From: Paenibacillus chitinolyticus NBRC 15660
GTDB taxonomy: Bacteria > Bacillota > Bacilli > Paenibacillales > NBRC-103111
Length of the DNA: 64,000 nt
Assembly (NCBI RefSeq): GCF_000739915.1
Contig: NZ_BBJT01000003.1
Span: forward strand, 372,001 to 436,000
Direction: 5' to 3'
Shown here: piece by piece, positions 60,930-64,000 of the stretch
Position numbering within the stretch: the stretch's first letter is position 1
How the letters are laid out: each line of letters opens with the position of its first letter
Position numbers and translations under genes: made by a program
The notes under the pieces: generated by a model
Databases searched by the model: none
What the model saw: the letters and a program-made list of their open reading frames with translations, nothing else
Told to the model about the DNA's origin: nothing

Positions 60930-62906
60930 CTACCCGCCGCTGTGCAGAAGCAGCTTGCGCAGGAGCGGAGCGAGATGCTCCGGCAGCTCGGCGGCGTGCG
61001 GGACCACGATCCCGTGCCTGCCGTAGATGTTGCGCATCGTGGTCCGCTGCGTCTCGTGAACCTCGCCGCTGGCGAGGAAGACGCTGATGACGTCGATCCC
61101 GAGCCTGCGGCATTCCAGGACGGCCTCGTACGTGTCGAGGATGCCGTCCTCCTGATATTCGGCGGCGGAAGGCTCGCCATCGGAGAAGACAAGCAGCACG
61201 CGCTGCTTCTCCGGGCGCCGCAGCAGCCGCCGGGCGGCGTGACGGATCGCGAACCCGTCACGGTTGTCCTGCTGCGGCTCCAGCTGCAGCAGAGCGGCGC
61301 CGCTCCGCGGAGCCGAGGACGAGCCGAAGTCGATGACCGTGTGGAACACGTTCGGCGCTTCTTCGGCCGTGACCCGGTCCGCGTCTTCCCAGAAGCCCGT
61401 CACCTCGTGCGGGATGCGCAGAGTCCGGAGCGTCTCGTGAACGAGCGAGATGCCCAGCTTCGTCTCTTCCATCTTATCGTACATGGAAGCGGAGCAATCG
61501 ACAAGAAGCGAGAAGGCCGCATCGAGCTTGGGCGCGGGGTTCTGCTTCTTGGTGAAGAGCCGCGGCGCTTCGTCCGTCACGTAGCGCAGCAGCTGCCTTC
61601 GGCCGAGCCGCCCGTAGAGCAGATCGCTCCGCGGGGCGACCCGCTTGCGCTCCAGCGTCAGCCTCACCGTGCGGGTCAACTGCCTCGTCAGCGGCTCCAC
61701 CGCACGGATCGCTTCGCGGTAAGCGTCTTCTTCGGCGGGAGTGGGCCTGCGCGGGGCTTGAAACTCGGCGACCGCGCGCAGGCCCGAGGAGCCCTCCCCG
61801 CTTCCGGCGGAGGCACCGGACGGTATGAACGGCGCGCTGCTGTCCGGCGGCGGCTCGGACTTCCGCTCGGAAGCGGCGGAACGCCCGCGGGCGGCGGCCG
61901 TCGCCTCTTCGGCCGTGTCGTCCCCGGGCCTCGCGGCCGCCCCGCTGAACCGTGCGGTCCGCGTGCCCCGCTCGACCGACTGCCGCAGCGCTTCCCCGGC
62001 GGTGCTCCGGGTCTCCCGGTGCCACATCGACTGGCGCTCGCTTCTGCGGTCTTTGTCCTGCCGGGGGCTAAGCCGCTCCGCATCGTCATTCGCGAGGCGT
62101 TTCGCCTTCTTGCCGGCAGGACGTTCTCCGCGCCTCAAGGGCGCGTCCGTACCGCTTCCGGGCTGGGCCGAGAAATACGCGACCGCCGCATCACGCTCCA
62201 GCCGGTATTCCAGCAGCTCCAGCATCTGCAGGCACAGCCGGGCGTTTTCTGCCGTCGTCTCCGCCGTTTCGGCCTCCTCCAGCAGCGGCTGCACAAGCCG
62301 GAGCAGTTCTTCTACATGCTTCGTCGGCGCAGCAGATTCCGCGAAAGTTTCGCCTATCCTGCTGCCCGTTTCACTATAGAGCGCATGTACGTCCGCCCCT
62401 TTAAACCAGAGGTAAACGGAAACGAACAGCGCGTCCGCAAACTCGTGACGGGCGAGGTGCGTTTTGAATTTGTGCGTGAAATACCCTTTGTACACGTCCG
62501 CTCTATCCTCAAACACAGCTGAGGTGCCGGGACGGATGCGACGGCAGATCTGTTCCAGCCGCAAGTCCTCGCAGAGGGCGAACAACTCATTCCCCAGCCT
62601 GGAAAGCGGCGACTCCGTAACGGACTCCAGGAACGCTTCGGTTTCCCGTCTTCCCGAATACCACGCACTGCCGAGCGCGCGGAGATAGACGTCGCTTTTC
62701 ATGCCGGCTTCCCGCTGTGCCGGTTTCCAGTCCCGCCAGAACTGGCTGACCGTCAGCAGCGCCTTACTTTCCTCATAATGGGAATGAAAAGCGAGCTGAA
62801 GCTCCAGATCCCCGTTCCGGGTAAAGGTCCGGGCCAGATCCACAAGCTGCATAAGCACAAAGGCTTCCAGCCGGTTATCGAGCAGATTCAGCTTCCCGAC
62901 GAACAT
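60930..62906 (-). CDS. yojO: VWA-domain protein (YojO/NorD-like)
   Basis: A 658-residue protein. About 320 N-terminal helical residues (LEAFVLMQLVDLARTFTRNG), an Ala/Arg/Ser-rich linker (about 290-400), then a VWA domain with MIDAS motif SLLVDCSASMYDKMEETKLG (DxSxS), and VLLVFSDGEPSAAEYQEDG. It matches YojO, NorD and CobT-like partners of MoxR ATPases. Starts with ATG 62904-62906, two bases after the stop of the MoxR gene, so translation is coupled. The DNA is very GC-rich. Confidence 0.88.
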   Translation of the reverse strand: MFVGKLNLLDNRLEAFVLMQLVDLARTFTRNGDLELQLAFHSHYEESKALLTVSQFWRDWKPAQREAGMKSDVYLRALGSAWYSGRRETEAFLESVTESPLSRLGNELFALCEDLRLEQICRRIRPGTSAVFEDRADVYKGYFTHKFKTHLARHEFADALFVSVYLWFKGADVHALYSETGSRIGETFAESAAPTKHVEELLRLVQPLLEEAETAETTAENARLCLQMLELLEYRLERDAAVAYFSAQPGSGTDAPLRRGERPAGKKAKRLANDDAERLSPRQDKDRRSERQSMWHRETRSTAGEALRQSVERGTRTARFSGAAARPGDDTAEEATAAARGRSAASERKSEPPPDSSAPFIPSGASAGSGEGSSGLRAVAEFQAPRRPTPAEEDAYREAIRAVEPLTRQLTRTVRLTLERKRVAPRSDLLYGRLGRRQLLRYVTDEAPRLFTKKQNPAPKLDAAFSLLVDCSASMYDKMEETKLGISLVHETLRTLRIPHEVTGFWEDADRVTAEEAPNVFHTVIDFGSSSAPRSGAALLQLEPQQDNRDGFAIRHAARRLLRRPEKQRVLLVFSDGEPSAAEYQEDGILDTYEAVLECRRLGIDVISVFLASGEVHETQRTTMRNIYGRHGIVVPHAAELPEHLAPLLRKLLLHSGG

Positions 62907-62908
62907 CG

Positions 62909-63820
62909 CTAAAAGAGCGTCTCCGCCACGTTGCGCACGGCGGCCCTTTCGCGTTCGTCTTCCAGCTTGGCGGCAATGGCCCGTTCCACGGCTCTCCGGG
63001 GCGGCATGAACGCGGCGAGATCGCACGCGTCCAGCAGGGCGCGGACAGACGCCGCTTCGTCGGACAACTGACCCATCTGCACGAGAGCCAGCAAATCGGC
63101 GGACAGCGCCGCAAACGCTTCGAGAAGCCGGGTGTCCCGCAGTTCCGTACGTTCTGTCAGCAGGCCGAGGAGCGCATCTCCTTGAAGGTAAGGGACGTCG
63201 ACGGCCACGAAACGATTTTTCAGCGCTTCGTTAAGCGGAACGGTCCCGATGTATCCTTCGTTAATCGCCGCAATAACGCGGAAATCTTCATGAGCCGTGA
63301 CCGTCTCGCCCGTAAACGGATTGGTCAGCGTTCTCCGGTGGTCGAGAACTCCGTTAATAAGCGGCAGTGTCTCGGGTTTCGCCATATTTACTTCATCTAT
63401 GTAAAGGATATGCCCGGCTTTCATGGCCGTAATGACCGGCCCCGGCACAAATTCAATCGTCGTGCCTTCCCCGGACCGGCTCAGGGTCTTAAACCCGAGC
63501 AAAGCTTCCGCGTCGAGATCCGTGGAACAATTGACGCTGTGCATCGGCTGGCCCGTCAGAAAAGACAAGTGCTCGGCCAGCTTCGTTTTGCCGGAACCCG
63601 TCGGTCCTTTCAGCAAAACGGGCTTGCCGAGCGCCAAAGCGATGATCGCATCTGTGAGCACTTCGGGCTGTGCGGGGACGAACCCCGGTTTTCCGATTAA
63701 ACGGAGCTGTTCCTCTGCTAACTGGCCCGATTCGATCCGGCCGCGCAGTGTAAGGAGTCGATTTGTAATACTCTCTGGGAGTTCCCATTGCCGCATGAAA
63801 TCGGCTGGTGTGCTGTTCAT
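62909..63820 (-). CDS. yojN: MoxR-family AAA+ ATPase (YojN/NorQ-like)
   Basis: A 303-residue AAA+ ATPase. Walker A GPTGSGKTKLAEHL (about residue 72), Walker B HILYIDEVNMAKPETLPLING, sensor 1 RVIAAINEGYIGTVPLNEALK and the arginine region KNRFVAVDVPYLQ. Together with the VWA protein it would form a NorQ/NorD-like chaperone pair that assembles or activates a metalloenzyme or complex. The client is not evident. The minus-strand promoter TTGACA-18-GATAGT lies near the end of the upstream gene. ATG at 63818-63820. Confidence 0.9.
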   Translation of the reverse strand: MNSTPADFMRQWELPESITNRLLTLRGRIESGQLAEEQLRLIGKPGFVPAQPEVLTDAIIALALGKPVLLKGPTGSGKTKLAEHLSFLTGQPMHSVNCSTDLDAEALLGFKTLSRSGEGTTIEFVPGPVITAMKAGHILYIDEVNMAKPETLPLINGVLDHRRTLTNPFTGETVTAHEDFRVIAAINEGYIGTVPLNEALKNRFVAVDVPYLQGDALLGLLTERTELRDTRLLEAFAALSADLLALVQMGQLSDEAASVRALLDACDLAAFMPPRRAVERAIAAKLEDERERAAVRNVAETLF

Positions 63821-63884
63821 CCTGCGTTCTTCCTTCCCGTGTTGCGTTCTCTCTTTTTAACTATCTGTCAAAAGAACAAGCGGT

Positions 63885-64000
63885 GTCAAGTTCCCGGCTC
63901 CTCGATAAGCGCAAACGGATAAAAATGCAGATCATTTCCGCAGGAAGGACAGCTCATATAGGAAGGGATGTCATTGAGCATCAGCGCCATGGCGTAGGAA
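63885..64000 (-). CDS. Partial gene: protein with a C-terminal zinc ribbon
   Basis: Reading the minus strand from the window edge, a frame ends LNDIPSYMSCPSCGNDLHFYPF ALIEEPGT with stop TGA at 63885-63887. The CPSCG knuckle suggests a zinc-binding end. Only the last 38 codons are visible, so the family cannot be named. Its stop overlaps the -35 of the yojN promoter. A short independent ORF starting inside is possible but less likely. Confidence 0.55.

Overview
The window looks like chromosomal DNA of a moderately high-GC Gram-positive bacterium of the Bacillales, most likely Paenibacillaceae. This is inferred from strong AGGAGG-type ribosome binding sites with frequent GTG and TTG starts, lipobox lipoproteins, an LTA-synthase-type enzyme, an S-layer-homology protein, and many genes that resemble Bacillus subtilis families (PdxK, YezD, YoaS/YozG, YkhA, YgaE, YojN/YojO, EcsC, Ldh). 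No rRNA, tRNA, CRISPR array, insertion sequence or prophage was recognised. The species was not determined.

Layout. 1-9.9 kb: modA (its 3' end runs off the window), a truncated acetyltransferase remnant behind hrpB, an MFS exporter, an EcsC-family gene, a twice-frameshifted gluQRS, a second MFS exporter and a divergent SRAP-family gene. 10-17 kb: an LtaS-like sulfatase; a marR-hlyD-emrB efflux operon with a clear promoter and a 22-bp palindromic operator; a WrbA-like flavodoxin; and a membrane-anchored Ala/Pro/Glu-rich protein. 17-31 kb: pdxK, an aldo/keto reductase, lipoproteins, an AT-rich three-gene island (two DUF2975 paralogues plus a YozG-like regulator), a CDF metal transporter, a cysteine-dioxygenase-like cupin, a DeoR-HAD pair, ldh, and a collapsed enolase-superfamily gene.

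31-34 kb holds the most unusual regulation. Two tiny zinc-ribbon proteins, a DoxX-family protein and a divergent acyltransferase-like membrane protein surround perfect TGTGA-N6-TCACA palindromes. In both divergent promoters the palindrome is centred exactly at -41.5 from the start predicted by a TATACT -10 box. A third palindrome fits the Rex operator. The locus therefore looks wired to oxygen or redox state.

34-50 kb: an SLH/YcdB surface protein, a TrkA_C membrane protein, an aromatic-acid-exporter-like protein, small unknown genes, an SDR, an SgrR-type regulator, a YdcF protein, a GNAT, an aspartase/fumarase-type lyase, gabD with a possible attenuator leader, and a lipase. 50-64 kb: an NCS2 purine permease; a sulfate-uptake operon sbp-cysT-cysW-cysA followed by an alpha/beta hydrolase and yezD, with a consensus promoter and a possible CymR-type operator; an AIM24 protein; an acyl-CoA thioesterase; purT; and a MoxR-VWA pair (yojN-yojO). 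A partial zinc-ribbon gene closes the window.

Most genes form short operons bounded by strong intrinsic terminators, many of them bidirectional between convergent genes. Starts were moved from the longest frame to the start with the best-spaced ribosome binding site where the sequence supports it.
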